In this document: piece by piece, positions 7,324 to 16,499 of the stretch | How positions within the stretch are numbered: position 1 is the stretch's first letter | Layout of the letters: every line of letters starts with the position of its first letter | Assembly (NCBI RefSeq): GCF_900169365.1 | Contig: NZ_FXZH01000016.1 | Location: forward strand, 50,656-114,655 | From: Brevibacterium sp. 239c | GTDB lineage: Bacteria > Actinomycetota > Actinomycetes > Actinomycetales > Brevibacteriaceae | Reading direction: 5' to 3' | DNA: 64,000 nucleotides | Position numbers and translations under genes: made by a program | Notes under the pieces: model-generated | Databases searched by the model: none | Seen by the model: the letters and a program-made list of their open reading frames with translations, nothing else | What the model was told of the DNA's origin: nothing

Positions 7324-8568
7324 ATGTCACCAACGCAGATGCCCGATGCCGCGCGTCCCAGTACCGCGTCTCATGTTGTTTCGGGTGGTCAGAGGACGAA
7401 GGCACTGATCTTCGCGACACTCGGCTTCATGGTCACTTTCTGGGCCTGGTCGCTGATCAGCCCGCTCGGGCCGCATTTCGTCGAGGAGGGCTTCACTGAC
7501 AACTCCGCTCTCCTCGTGGCTGTGCCGGTCCTCGTGGGATCGCTTGGACGGATCATAGTCGGCTCGCTCACCGACCGCCTCGGCGGGCGATTCATGATGC
7601 CGTTCATCGCCATCGTGACCGTGATCCCAGTGCTGTTCGTCGGGTTCATCGGTCAGTACACCTACCCGGCCCTCCTCGTCGGGGGCCTGTTCCTGGGCGT
7701 GGCGGGTACGAGCTTCGCCGTCGGCGTCCCCTACGTCAATCGCTGGTTCCCCCCGCAGCGCCGCGGATTCGCAATCGGCGTCTACGGGATCGGCATGGGC
7801 GGCACCGCCATCGCCGCTTTCGCCACGGTGCCGCTCCATGACATCTGGCCCAAACTGCCATTCGTGCTCGCCGCCGGAGTCCTGCTCATCTACGCCGTCG
7901 TCGCCTACACCATCATGCGCAACCCTCCCGATTGGACGCCGTCGCGCCAGAGCCTCGCGGAAACGACGGCCCAGACCATGCGGATCCGCCTCACCTGGCA
8001 GGCCTGCTATCTCTACGCCCTGACCTTCGGCGGCTACGTCGCGTTCTCCGTCTACCTGCCCACGATGCTCCACAACAGCTACGGACTGGACCCCGCTGAT
8101 GCCTCGCTGCGCATGGCCGGATTCGTCCTCGTCGCGGTCGTGCTCCGTCCCATCGGAGGCGGGCTGTCCGACAAATTCGGCGCCATCGCCATCCTCAGCA
8201 TCAGCTATGTGCTCATTCTCATCTGCGCCTTGGTCTTGGCCTTCGACCCCGAGCACTTCATCGTCTATACCTCAGCCTTCATTCTCATGTCCGCGGCATT
8301 GGGCATGGGTGCCGGAGCGACCTTCGCCCTCATCGCACAGCATTCCGACCCTGCGAAGATCGGCTCGATCACCGGTTTCGTCGGTGCCGCCGGCGGCCTC
8401 GGCGGATTCGTCCCGCCCCTGCTGCTCGGCTCGCTGTGGTCGGCCCTGGGCAGCTATTCCATCGGACTCATCCTCCTCGGAGGAACCACAATCATCGCTC
8501 TGCTCATCACACTCTGGGTGGGCCGCGAAGCGAAGCAGCGCATCACAGACACGGAGGCAGCACAATGA
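7324..8568 (+). CDS. narK: Nitrate/nitrite MFS transporter NarK
   Basis: 414-residue major facilitator with about 12 transmembrane helices. It has the NarK/NNP features: a glycine-rich helix (GVYGIGMGGTAIAAF), the cytosolic loop DRLGGRF, and a second glycine-rich segment (GMGAGATFALIA) in the C-terminal half. AGGAGG lies eight bases before the ATG. The stop overlaps the narG start (ATGA), so the two are translationally coupled. It probably imports nitrate and/or exports nitrite for the nitrate reductase encoded downstream. Confidence 0.9.
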   Translation: MSPTQMPDAARPSTASHVVSGGQRTKALIFATLGFMVTFWAWSLISPLGPHFVEEGFTDNSALLVAVPVLVGSLGRIIVGSLTDRLGGRFMMPFIAIVTVIPVLFVGFIGQYTYPALLVGGLFLGVAGTSFAVGVPYVNRWFPPQRRGFAIGVYGIGMGGTAIAAFATVPLHDIWPKLPFVLAAGVLLIYAVVAYTIMRNPPDWTPSRQSLAETTAQTMRIRLTWQACYLYALTFGGYVAFSVYLPTMLHNSYGLDPADASLRMAGFVLVAVVLRPIGGGLSDKFGAIAILSISYVLILICALVLAFDPEHFIVYTSAFILMSAALGMGAGATFALIAQHSDPAKIGSITGFVGAAGGLGGFVPPLLLGSLWSALGSYSIGLILLGGTTIIALLITLWVGREAKQRITDTEAAQ

Positions 8569-11500
8569 CGACCCAATCATCCGAACCCTCGTCCCCACTC
8601 CCCGGCAGCTCCACTCCCGGCACGCATAATTCGCTCATGGACGCGCTCATCGGCAGCCGCAAGTTCTTCACCCCACGAGCAAAGGTCTCCGAGGACAAAC
8701 GCGAGCTCCACCTCGAAGGCGGGCGTCAGGGCGACTCCTTCTATCGCAACCGCTGGTCGCATGACAAAGTCGTCCGTTCGACCCACGGCGTCAACTGCAC
8801 GGGTTCGTGCTCCTGGCACGTCTACGTCAAGGACGGACTGATCACCTGGGAGTCCCAAGCCACCGACTATCCGAGTGCAGGCCCGGACATGCCCGAATAC
8901 GAGCCCCGTGGCTGCCCACGGGGAGCCTCATTCTCCTGGTACACCTACTCCCCCACACGTGTGCGCTACCCCTACGTCCGCGGTGCCCTGCTGCGCCTGT
9001 TCCGTGAGGCCAAGGCCGCCAACGGCCATGACCCGGCGATGGCCTGGAAGTCGATCGTCGAAGACCCAGTCAAGGCCCGCCGGTACAAGTCGGTGCGCGG
9101 CAAGGGCGGACTGGTGCGCGCCACCTGGACCGAGGCCGTGGAGATCGCCGCCGCCGCCTACGTCTACACCGTGAAATACCTCGGCCCCGACCGCACCACA
9201 GGCTTCTCCCCGATCCCCGCGATGAGCCCGGTGTCGTTCTCCTCCGGCGCCCGCTTCCACCAGCTCATCGGCGGTTCCATGCTCTCCTTCTACGACTGGT
9301 ACGCCGACCTGCCGCCCGCCTCACCACAGGTCTTCGGCGACCAGACCGATGTCCCCGAATCCGGTGATTGGTGGAACTCCTCGTACCTCATGATGTGGGG
9401 TTCGAACGTACCCCTGACCCGGACCCCGGATGCCCACTGGATGGCCGAGGCGCGCTATCACGGGCAGAAGGTCATCTCGATCGCCCCCGACTACGCGGAG
9501 AATGTGAAGTTCGCCGACGAGTGGCTCGCCCCTGCCACCGGCACCGACGGCGCTCTGGCCATGTCGATGGGTCACGTCATCCTCAAGGAGTTCTTCGTCG
9601 ACGCCACGACCGAGTACTTCGACTCCTACGTGCGCAGATACACAGATCTGCCCTTCATCGTCGAACTCGAAGCGGCCGCAGACGGGACCTACCGCCCCGG
9701 ACGTTTCGTCACCGCTACGGACCTCGGTTCGAGTTTCACCGCCGAAGCAGACACGGAGAACGCCGATTTCAAACCCGCCGTCTGGGACCTGCGCACCAAT
9801 GCTCCCGCCATCCCCAATGGGACGCTGGGGCACCGCTTCGCGGCCGATGGTGAGGGCAAGTGGAACCTCGATCTCGGCGAGATCGACCCGGCCTTGTCGA
9901 TCCGCGAGGCCGGTGCGACGACGAACGATGCCGGCGACATTTCGACCCCGCACAGCACCGCCGCCGAGGCAGTTGAGATCACCCTCCCCCGTTTCGACAC
10001 CGCCACTCAAGGTCAGATCGACGATGTGGTCCGTGGTGTCCCGGTCCGTCGCCTCGGCGAGCGCGTCGTGACGACGGTCTTCGACCTGCTGCTGGCCGAA
10101 TACGGTGTTGCCCGTGAGGGCCTGCCGGGACAGTGGCCTGAGAGCTATGAGGACGCGTCCAGCCCGCACACCCCGGCTTGGCAAGAGGCCATCACGGGTG
10201 TCCCCTGGCAGGCGGCGGCCCGGATCGCCCGCGAGTTCGCGGCCAATGCCCGCGACTCCAAGGGTCGTTCGATGATCATCATGGGGGCGGGCACGAACCA
10301 TTGGTTCCACTCGGACCAGACGTACCGCACGTTTCTCACCCTGACCACCCTCTGCGGAACTCAGGGTGTCAACGGCGGCGGATGGGCCCACTACGTCGGG
10401 CAGGAGAAGATCCGACCCTTCACCGGTTGGCTGCACCTGGCGAATGCGCTCGACTGGGTGCGTCCGCCGCGGCAGATGACGCAGACGACGTACTGGTACA
10501 TGCACTCCGACCAGTGGCGCTACGATCAGTTCGGCGCCGACATGCTCTCGGCCCGGGCCGGACAGGGCAAGTTCTCGGGTATGTCCACCGCCGATGCGGT
10601 GGCCCAGTCCGCCCGGCTCGGCTGGCAGCCCTACTACCCGACCTTCGACGCCAATCCCCTGGACCTCGCCGAGGCGGCTGCGGCGGCTGGTCAATCGAGC
10701 GCTGATCACATCGTCGACCGGCTCAAAGACGGCAGTCTCAAATTCGCTGCCGAGGATCCCGATGCGCAGAACAACTACCCGCGAATCTGGTCGATGTGGC
10801 GTGCGAACACCCTCGGTTCCTCGGCGAAGGGGGATCAGTACTTCCTCAAGCACCTCCTCGGCGTGGACAATTCGGCCAGCGCCGAAGAGACGCCGGAGCA
10901 CCTGCGTCCCCGGGACGTGACGTGGCGGGAGGAGGCTCCAGAAGGCAAGATCGACCTGCTGCTCACGCTCGACTTCAGGATGACGACGACGACTCTGCAT
11001 TCCGATGTCATCTTCCCGGCCGCAACCTGGTATGAGAAGCACGACCTGTCGACGACCGATATGCACCCGTTCGTGAACACGTTCAACCCGGCGATCTCCA
11101 CCCCCTGGCAATCGCGCAACGACTGGGATACCTGGGCGGCGATCGCGGAGAAGTTCTCTGAACTCGCACGCACCCACCTGGGCACCTGCAAGGACGTTGT
11201 CGCCGTTCCCCTCCAACACGACAGCCCCGATGCGCTCAACACCCCGCATGGGCGCGTCAAAGACTGGAAATTCGGCGAATGCGAGCCGGTCCCCGGGGTG
11301 ACGATGCCCAAACTCGTCGAGGTCGAACGCGACTACACGGCCATCTATGACCAATACACGACGATCGGTCCCCTCCTCGAATCTCAGGGGATGAACTCCC
11401 GCGGCATCCGCTACGACGTCGACCACCACGTCGAGCGGCTGCGCCGGCTCAACGGTGTGGCGAAGAAGGGCGTGGGCAAGGGGCAGCCCCTGCTGGTCAC

Positions 11501-12365
11501 CGACCGGCAGGCCGCGGACTTCATCCTCGGGCTGTCCGGGACGACGAACGGCGTGATGGCCACCGAGGGATTCACCACCCTGGAGAGACGCACGGGTATG
11601 GAGCTCGCGGACCTGGCCGCCGAGCACGAGGGCAAGCAAGTCTCCTTCGACGATGCCAAGGCTGCACCGGTACCGGTCATCACCTCTCCCGAGTGGTCCG
11701 GTTCGGAATCCGGGGGTCGGCGGTACTCGCCGTTTACGATCAACGTCGAGCGGCTCAAACCCTGGCACACTCTGACCGGGCGCTACCAGTTCTACATCGA
11801 CCACGACTGGTTCATCGAGATGGGAGATTCTCTGCCGGCCTTCCGTCCTCCTCTGGACATGAACGCATTGTTCGGGGAACCGCAGGTCGGAGAGTCCGAC
11901 GGCACGTCGATCTCAGTTCGCTATCTGACCCCGCACAACAAGTGGGCGATCCACTCGATGTACCAGGAGAACTTCTTCATGATGAGCCTGGGTCGCGGCG
12001 GGCAGACGATCTGGATGAGCGTTGAGGACGCCGAGGCCGTGGGTATTGCCGACAATGACTGGATCGAGGCGATCAACCGCAACGGCGTCGTCGCCGCCCG
12101 GGCCGTGGTCTCACACCGGATGCCGAAGGGAACGGCGTTCATGCACCACGCGCAGGAGCGGACCGTCAATGTCCCCCTGACAGAGACGACGGGTCAGCGC
12201 GGTGGCATCCACAACTCGCTGACGCGGATCATGATCAAGCCGACCCACCTCGTCGGTGGCTATGGGCAGCTGTCATTCGCCTTCAACTACTACGGTCCGA
12301 CCGGAAACCAACGCGATGAGGTGACCGTGATCAGGCGCCGGACCAATCAGACCGTCGAATACTGA
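8565..12365 (+). CDS. narG: Respiratory nitrate reductase alpha subunit
   Basis: 1266 residues, the usual NarG size. Near the N-terminus the motif HGVNCTGSC gives the His and Cys ligands of the FS0 cluster, followed by QATDYP and a region bearing the molybdenum Asp ligand. The conserved MWGSNVPLTRTPDAH and the C-terminal molydopterin dinucleotide-binding domain (LTGRYQFYIDHDWF, then the NGVVAARAVVSHRMPKG stretch) are present. The ATG at 8565 overlaps the narK stop and has GGAGG upstream. It is the catalytic subunit reducing nitrate to nitrite with bis-MGD, facing the cytoplasm, bound to NarH and NarI. Confidence 0.97.
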   Translation: MTTQSSEPSSPLPGSSTPGTHNSLMDALIGSRKFFTPRAKVSEDKRELHLEGGRQGDSFYRNRWSHDKVVRSTHGVNCTGSCSWHVYVKDGLITWESQATDYPSAGPDMPEYEPRGCPRGASFSWYTYSPTRVRYPYVRGALLRLFREAKAANGHDPAMAWKSIVEDPVKARRYKSVRGKGGLVRATWTEAVEIAAAAYVYTVKYLGPDRTTGFSPIPAMSPVSFSSGARFHQLIGGSMLSFYDWYADLPPASPQVFGDQTDVPESGDWWNSSYLMMWGSNVPLTRTPDAHWMAEARYHGQKVISIAPDYAENVKFADEWLAPATGTDGALAMSMGHVILKEFFVDATTEYFDSYVRRYTDLPFIVELEAAADGTYRPGRFVTATDLGSSFTAEADTENADFKPAVWDLRTNAPAIPNGTLGHRFAADGEGKWNLDLGEIDPALSIREAGATTNDAGDISTPHSTAAEAVEITLPRFDTATQGQIDDVVRGVPVRRLGERVVTTVFDLLLAEYGVAREGLPGQWPESYEDASSPHTPAWQEAITGVPWQAAARIAREFAANARDSKGRSMIIMGAGTNHWFHSDQTYRTFLTLTTLCGTQGVNGGGWAHYVGQEKIRPFTGWLHLANALDWVRPPRQMTQTTYWYMHSDQWRYDQFGADMLSARAGQGKFSGMSTADAVAQSARLGWQPYYPTFDANPLDLAEAAAAAGQSSADHIVDRLKDGSLKFAAEDPDAQNNYPRIWSMWRANTLGSSAKGDQYFLKHLLGVDNSASAEETPEHLRPRDVTWREEAPEGKIDLLLTLDFRMTTTTLHSDVIFPAATWYEKHDLSTTDMHPFVNTFNPAISTPWQSRNDWDTWAAIAEKFSELARTHLGTCKDVVAVPLQHDSPDALNTPHGRVKDWKFGECEPVPGVTMPKLVEVERDYTAIYDQYTTIGPLLESQGMNSRGIRYDVDHHVERLRRLNGVAKKGVGKGQPLLVTDRQAADFILGLSGTTNGVMATEGFTTLERRTGMELADLAAEHEGKQVSFDDAKAAPVPVITSPEWSGSESGGRRYSPFTINVERLKPWHTLTGRYQFYIDHDWFIEMGDSLPAFRPPLDMNALFGEPQVGESDGTSISVRYLTPHNKWAIHSMYQENFFMMSLGRGGQTIWMSVEDAEAVGIADNDWIEAINRNGVVAARAVVSHRMPKGTAFMHHAQERTVNVPLTETTGQRGGIHNSLTRIMIKPTHLVGGYGQLSFAFNYYGPTGNQRDEVTVIRRRTNQTVEY

Positions 12366-12394
12366 GCAGAACCACGAAACAGGAGGCATGAGCG

Positions 12395-14047
12395 ATGAGA
12401 GTCATGGCGCAGATGGCGATGGTGATGAACCTTGACAAGTGCATCGGCTGCCACACGTGCTCTGTCACGTGCAAGCAGGCATGGACGAACCGCAAGGGCA
12501 CGGAATACGTGTGGTTCAACAATGTCGAGACCCGGCCCGGGCAGGGCTATCCTCGCGGCTACGAAGATCAGGAGAAGTGGCAGGGCGGGTGGGCCCTGAG
12601 TAAGAACGGTCGGCTCAAGCTCAAGGCAGGTGGCAAGCTCAAGAAGCTCGCCAGCATCTTCTCGAACCCTAAGCTGCCGGGCATCGAGGACTACTACGAA
12701 CCGTGGAGTTACGAATACGACAATCTGCTCTCCTCCCCTGAGCAGAAGAACATCCCCACGGCTCCCCCGAAGTCTCTGCTCACCGGGGAGCGCCTCGACA
12801 TCAAGTGGTCAGGCAACTGGGATGACGATCTCGGTGGGACCTACGCCAATCCGGATCTCGATCCGATGCTCAGGTCCATCTCCGACAAGGTCAAACTCGA
12901 GTTCGAAGAGACCTTCATGTTCTACCTCCCGCGGATCTGTGAGCACTGCCTCAACCCTTCCTGCGTCGCCTCCTGCCCGTCCGGTGCGATCTACAAGCGC
13001 GAGGAGGACGGCATCGTCCTCGTCGATCAGGACTCCTGCCGCGGCTGGCGCATGTGCATCTCGGGCTGCCCGTATAAGAAGATCTACTTCAACCATGTCA
13101 CCGGCAAGGCCGAGAAGTGCACGTTCTGCTACCCCCGCATCGAGAACGGCGAACCGACCGTGTGCGCGGAGACCTGCGTGGGGCGACTGCGCTACATCGG
13201 CCTCGTCTTCTACGATGCGGACAAAGTCACCGAGGCGGCTTCGGTGCCCGATGAGAAGGACCTGTTCGCGGCGCAGAAGGACCTCATCCTCGACCCCAAC
13301 GATCCAAATGTCATGGATGCCGCCGAGCGGGCAGGCATCCCCCATGACTGGATCATGGCAGGCCAGCGCTCCCCGGTGTATAAACTCATCAAGGAATACG
13401 ATCTGGCGCTGCCGCTGCATCCGGAATACCGGACGATGCCGATGGTCTGGTACATTCCGCCGCTCTCACCCGTCGTCGACGTCGTCAAGGACACCGGCTA
13501 CGACGGGGAGGACGCGGTCAACCTCTTCGCCGCGATCGACGAGCTGCGGATCCCGATCGAGTACCTTGCGAACCTGTTCACCGCCGGAGACACCGATGTC
13601 GTCGCCGATGTCCTGCGGCGGATGGCGGCGATGCGCGCCTTCATGCGTGACATCAATATGGGAGTCGAACCCGATGTGCGCATCCCCCACTCGGTGGGCA
13701 TGACCCCGGAGTCGATGGAGGAGATGTACCGCCTGCTCGCAATCGCGAAGTATGAGGAACGCTATGTCATCCCGGCCGGTCACTCAGAGCGGGCGCACAG
13801 CCTCGAGGGGATCGGCACCGAATGCCCTCTCAACAGTGAAGGCGGCCCCGGAATGTCGGACATGCCCGATGTCGCCGGGGATCCAGGGTTCGCAGGCACC
13901 TCCGGGGATCTCGATCCGCTGGCCGAACGCAGCGCCGAGGGTCCTGACCGGGCCCGCCTGACCGGTCGGCTCAATCTCCTCAACTGGAACGGACGCGGGC
14001 GCCCCGACGGCATGTTCCCCACCTCCGGAAGTCCACAGGGAGCCTGA
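12395..14047 (+). CDS. narH: Respiratory nitrate reductase beta subunit
   Basis: 550-residue iron-sulfur protein. Four cysteine groups are visible: CIGCHTC-x3-C near residues 16-26; CEHCLNPSCVASC; CRGWRMCISGC, with Trp in place of one Cys as in NarH proteins that hold a 3Fe-4S cluster; and CTFC followed by a later Cys. It passes electrons from the NarI hemes to NarG. AGGAGG is eight bases before the ATG. The last 70 residues are Gly/Pro/Asp-rich and longer than in typical NarH, and probably disordered. narJ starts 1 base after the stop. Confidence 0.96.
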   Translation: MRVMAQMAMVMNLDKCIGCHTCSVTCKQAWTNRKGTEYVWFNNVETRPGQGYPRGYEDQEKWQGGWALSKNGRLKLKAGGKLKKLASIFSNPKLPGIEDYYEPWSYEYDNLLSSPEQKNIPTAPPKSLLTGERLDIKWSGNWDDDLGGTYANPDLDPMLRSISDKVKLEFEETFMFYLPRICEHCLNPSCVASCPSGAIYKREEDGIVLVDQDSCRGWRMCISGCPYKKIYFNHVTGKAEKCTFCYPRIENGEPTVCAETCVGRLRYIGLVFYDADKVTEAASVPDEKDLFAAQKDLILDPNDPNVMDAAERAGIPHDWIMAGQRSPVYKLIKEYDLALPLHPEYRTMPMVWYIPPLSPVVDVVKDTGYDGEDAVNLFAAIDELRIPIEYLANLFTAGDTDVVADVLRRMAAMRAFMRDINMGVEPDVRIPHSVGMTPESMEEMYRLLAIAKYEERYVIPAGHSERAHSLEGIGTECPLNSEGGPGMSDMPDVAGDPGFAGTSGDLDPLAERSAEGPDRARLTGRLNLLNWNGRGRPDGMFPTSGSPQGA

Positions 14048-14048
14048 G

Positions 14049-14924
14049 ATGTATCGACCACTGCAGTTCCTGCGAAAATGGACGAAGCGGGCACATGCCC
14101 ACGCCGAGGGCGGGGCCGAAACCGCACCCGGGCTCGACGAGGAGGCACTGCGCACGATCTACGCGATCGTCTCCTGGCTCATCGACTACCCTGACGAGGA
14201 GCTCCTGGCCCGTCTCCCGCAGATCCACGTCCTCTTGGCCCAGGCGGACCTGCCGACCAGCATTCGCGGGGAGCTGCTGGCCACGACGGGCCACCTCGGC
14301 GCCGCCGATGTCTTCCACCTGCGTTCGGACTACGTCGAGACCTTCGATACGAGACGTCGCGGCTGCCTGTTCCTCACCTATTTCACGAATGGGGACACGC
14401 GTAAGCGAGGTCGCGCACTGCTGGAGATCAAGGACATCTATCGTCAGGCCGGTCTCGACATGGATGATTCTCAGCTGCCTGATCATCTCACCTGCGTCCT
14501 CGAATTCGCCGCCGGTCACGATCTGCGCGCCGGCGTGCAGATCCTCCTGGCCAACCGAGCCGGTGTCGAGCTCCTGCGGCTGCACCTGGGCGAGATCGAT
14601 TCACCCTGGGCCGGAGCGCTGCGCGCCCTCTGTGCGACCCTGCCTCCCTTGGACGGTGATGACATCCACGCTGTCCGACGCCTCGCCGCCGATGGCCCGG
14701 AGGAGGAGACTGTGGGTCTTGACGGTCTCGGCGGATACGGTGACGACGCGCCGCCAGCTGCCCCACCGCCGCCAATGGCGACTCCGGGATCCGCGGCGGT
14801 GGGAGCCGGCTGCAGCTCGTTCCCGGGCTCAACACCCGCAGCGCCCATGGCTCCGTCCCCTCCTGCCGCTCCGGCGGGGACCACGTTCATCCCGCTCACA
14901 GATGTAACAGGAGTGCAATCATGA
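14049..14924 (+). CDS. narJ: Nitrate reductase assembly chaperone NarJ with Pro/Ala-rich tail
   Basis: 291 residues. The TorD/NarJ-type helical chaperone domain occupies residues about 33-215 and has the conserved YVETFDTRRRGCLFLTY segment. It inserts the molybdenum cofactor into NarG and holds NarGH before membrane docking. Residues about 228-278 form a Pro/Ala/Gly-rich low-complexity tail not needed by the fold, making the protein longer than most NarJ. GGGAG precedes the ATG, and the stop overlaps the narI start by ATGA. Confidence 0.92.
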   Translation: MYRPLQFLRKWTKRAHAHAEGGAETAPGLDEEALRTIYAIVSWLIDYPDEELLARLPQIHVLLAQADLPTSIRGELLATTGHLGAADVFHLRSDYVETFDTRRRGCLFLTYFTNGDTRKRGRALLEIKDIYRQAGLDMDDSQLPDHLTCVLEFAAGHDLRAGVQILLANRAGVELLRLHLGEIDSPWAGALRALCATLPPLDGDDIHAVRRLAADGPEEETVGLDGLGGYGDDAPPAAPPPPMATPGSAAVGAGCSSFPGSTPAAPMAPSPPAAPAGTTFIPLTDVTGVQS

Positions 14925-15652
14925 CCACCCCTTCCGTCCTCGACACTTTTCTGTGGGTGATAGTCCCCTATATGGCGCTCGCGGTGTTCGTGCTCGGACA
15001 CATCTGGCGCTTCCGCCGGGACCGTTTCGGATGGACGACGCGCTCGAGTCAGATCTACGAGTCGAAGCTGCTCAAGGTCGGCTCCCCGCTCTTCCACTAC
15101 GGGATCATCTTCGTCTTCCTCGGACATGTCATCGGTCTCGGGATTCCGAAGTCCTGGACTGCCGCGGTCGGCGTCACCGACCACATGTACCATTTCATGG
15201 CGATCTCCGTGGGTCTCGGCGCCGCTGCCGCCACCGTCGGCGGCTTGGCGCTTCTCATCTACCGCCGGCGGACGAACCGGCGTGTGTTCGGAGCCACGAC
15301 CCGCCTCGACAAACTCATGTATCTCATGCTCGCCGTCGTCATCCTCGCCGGCGTGTACTCGACGATCTTCGACTCAGCTCTCGGCGGCTACGACTATCGC
15401 GAGGGCGTGTCCGTGTGGTTCCGTCAGTTCTGGATGTTCCAGCCCGACATCGCGCTCATGGCAGCGGCTCCGATCGGCTTCCAGGTCCACGTGCTCTCAG
15501 CGATCCTCATCTTCGCTCTGTGGCCCTTCACCCGACTGGTCCATGTCTTCGCCGCACCGCTGGGCTACATCACCAGGCCATACATCATCTACCGGTCGAA
15601 GGATGCGCAGAGGCAGCCTGCACAGAGAGGCTGGGAGCAGATCGACTACTGA
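14921..15652 (+). CDS. narI: Respiratory nitrate reductase gamma subunit (cytochrome b)
   Basis: 243-residue membrane protein with five predicted helices. Conserved histidines for the two b hemes occur in FHYGIIFVFLGHVIG and near HVLSAILIFALWPFTRLVHVF. It takes electrons from menaquinol and passes them to NarH. AGGAG lies eight bases before the ATG, which overlaps the narJ stop. Its 3' end overlaps the convergent regulator gene by 7 bp, leaving no room for a terminator between them. Confidence 0.95.
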   Translation: MTTPSVLDTFLWVIVPYMALAVFVLGHIWRFRRDRFGWTTRSSQIYESKLLKVGSPLFHYGIIFVFLGHVIGLGIPKSWTAAVGVTDHMYHFMAISVGLGAAAATVGGLALLIYRRRTNRRVFGATTRLDKLMYLMLAVVILAGVYSTIFDSALGGYDYREGVSVWFRQFWMFQPDIALMAAAPIGFQVHVLSAILIFALWPFTRLVHVFAAPLGYITRPYIIYRSKDAQRQPAQRGWEQIDY

Positions 15653-16290
15653 CCCGTCCCTGGGGCGCCATCGGGAGCGGTCGGCGCGCATCGCCCTTCA
15701 CGCAGACGAATCTGGCAGCTGGCCTTCGTGGTGTACGGGATGAGGACGTCGAGCTCGAGCGGTCCCGGCACTTGGGCGAGGATATCGCGCACCAGCCGGG
15801 CATGGATGCCGCAGGCCACCTTCCGATCCTCGCCCACCATCCGGTAGTGGGGACAGGGCACGAGCGAGATCTGCTTCTCTTCGGCATCGGCAACCGGTTC
15901 CATGCCAGAATCGTCGAGATGCTCGTAGAGAATGTCGAACTGCGTGCTCGCCTGCTCCTGGGCCTCGACACCGCCGGCGAGTCGGTGCAGGATCCGACGG
16001 TGCTGCCGAGCACGCTCGATCCGGTCTCGTGCGACCGCGCTGGTCTGTGGATCAGCGACGGGCCGGTAAACCATCGGCGGTCTGCCCCGGCTTCCGGTCG
16101 ATTCCGGTTCGAGACTCACGAGGCCTTCCTCGACGAGAATTCGCAGGTGGTCTCTCGCTGTGTTGCTGTGCAGACGCACATGCTCGGCCAGCTCCTTGAG
16201 TCTGCTGCCCGGGTGCTCCTGAACAGCTCCCAACAGCAGGACCCTGCTGACCTCGGCAAGGCCTCGATAATCGTTCACTCGTCTGGGCAT
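15646..16290 (-). CDS. HTH transcriptional regulator with four C-terminal cysteines
   Basis: 214 residues. An N-terminal winged helix (about 10-75) has an ArsR/MarR-like pattern (KELAEHVRLHSNTARDHLRIL, then GLVSLEP and GRPPMVYRP). The C-terminal half carries Cys146, Cys160, Cys192 and Cys201; the 13-residue gap between the first two recalls SufR-type iron-sulfur regulators of this fold. AGGAAG lies upstream of the ATG. Convergent with narI and preceded by a palindrome also found upstream of mobA/narK, it probably controls nitrate respiration in response to oxygen, NO or redox state. The cluster and signal are inference. Confidence 0.78.
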   Translation of the reverse strand: MPRRVNDYRGLAEVSRVLLLGAVQEHPGSRLKELAEHVRLHSNTARDHLRILVEEGLVSLEPESTGSRGRPPMVYRPVADPQTSAVARDRIERARQHRRILHRLAGGVEAQEQASTQFDILYEHLDDSGMEPVADAEEKQISLVPCPHYRMVGEDRKVACGIHARLVRDILAQVPGPLELDVLIPYTTKASCQIRLREGRCAPTAPDGAPGTGQ

Positions 16291-16338
16291 GTCGTCACTT
16301 CCTCGCCATCGATCAAGGTGAGAACCACTGTGGCCCCA

Positions 16339-16355
16339 TTCTACGAGTTGTAGGA
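16339..16355. promoter_or_regulatory. Palindromic operator candidate upstream of the nar regulator
   Basis: TTCTACGAGTTGTAGGA keeps the TTCTAC and GTAG arms of the site at 7118-7134. It lies about 49 bp upstream of the regulator start and could serve autoregulation. Confidence 0.55.
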
Positions 16356-16499
16356 CAGAGCGTCCGAGAACACGACCACGCTGAGACCTAGCGTTTGCAT
16401 CGTGAGACGGTGCCCTTCATCGCTGACCCCAGCCGCCTTGAACTGTGACGTAGAATCATCTCTGCCACTCCCGATCAGACTCAGCCTGAAGGAACACAG

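Noticed and set aside
9321..11804. Long minus-strand open frame of 827 codons opposite narG
   Set aside because: It mirrors narG codons in a GC-rich genome; no family motifs, no ribosome site, and narG is beyond doubt.
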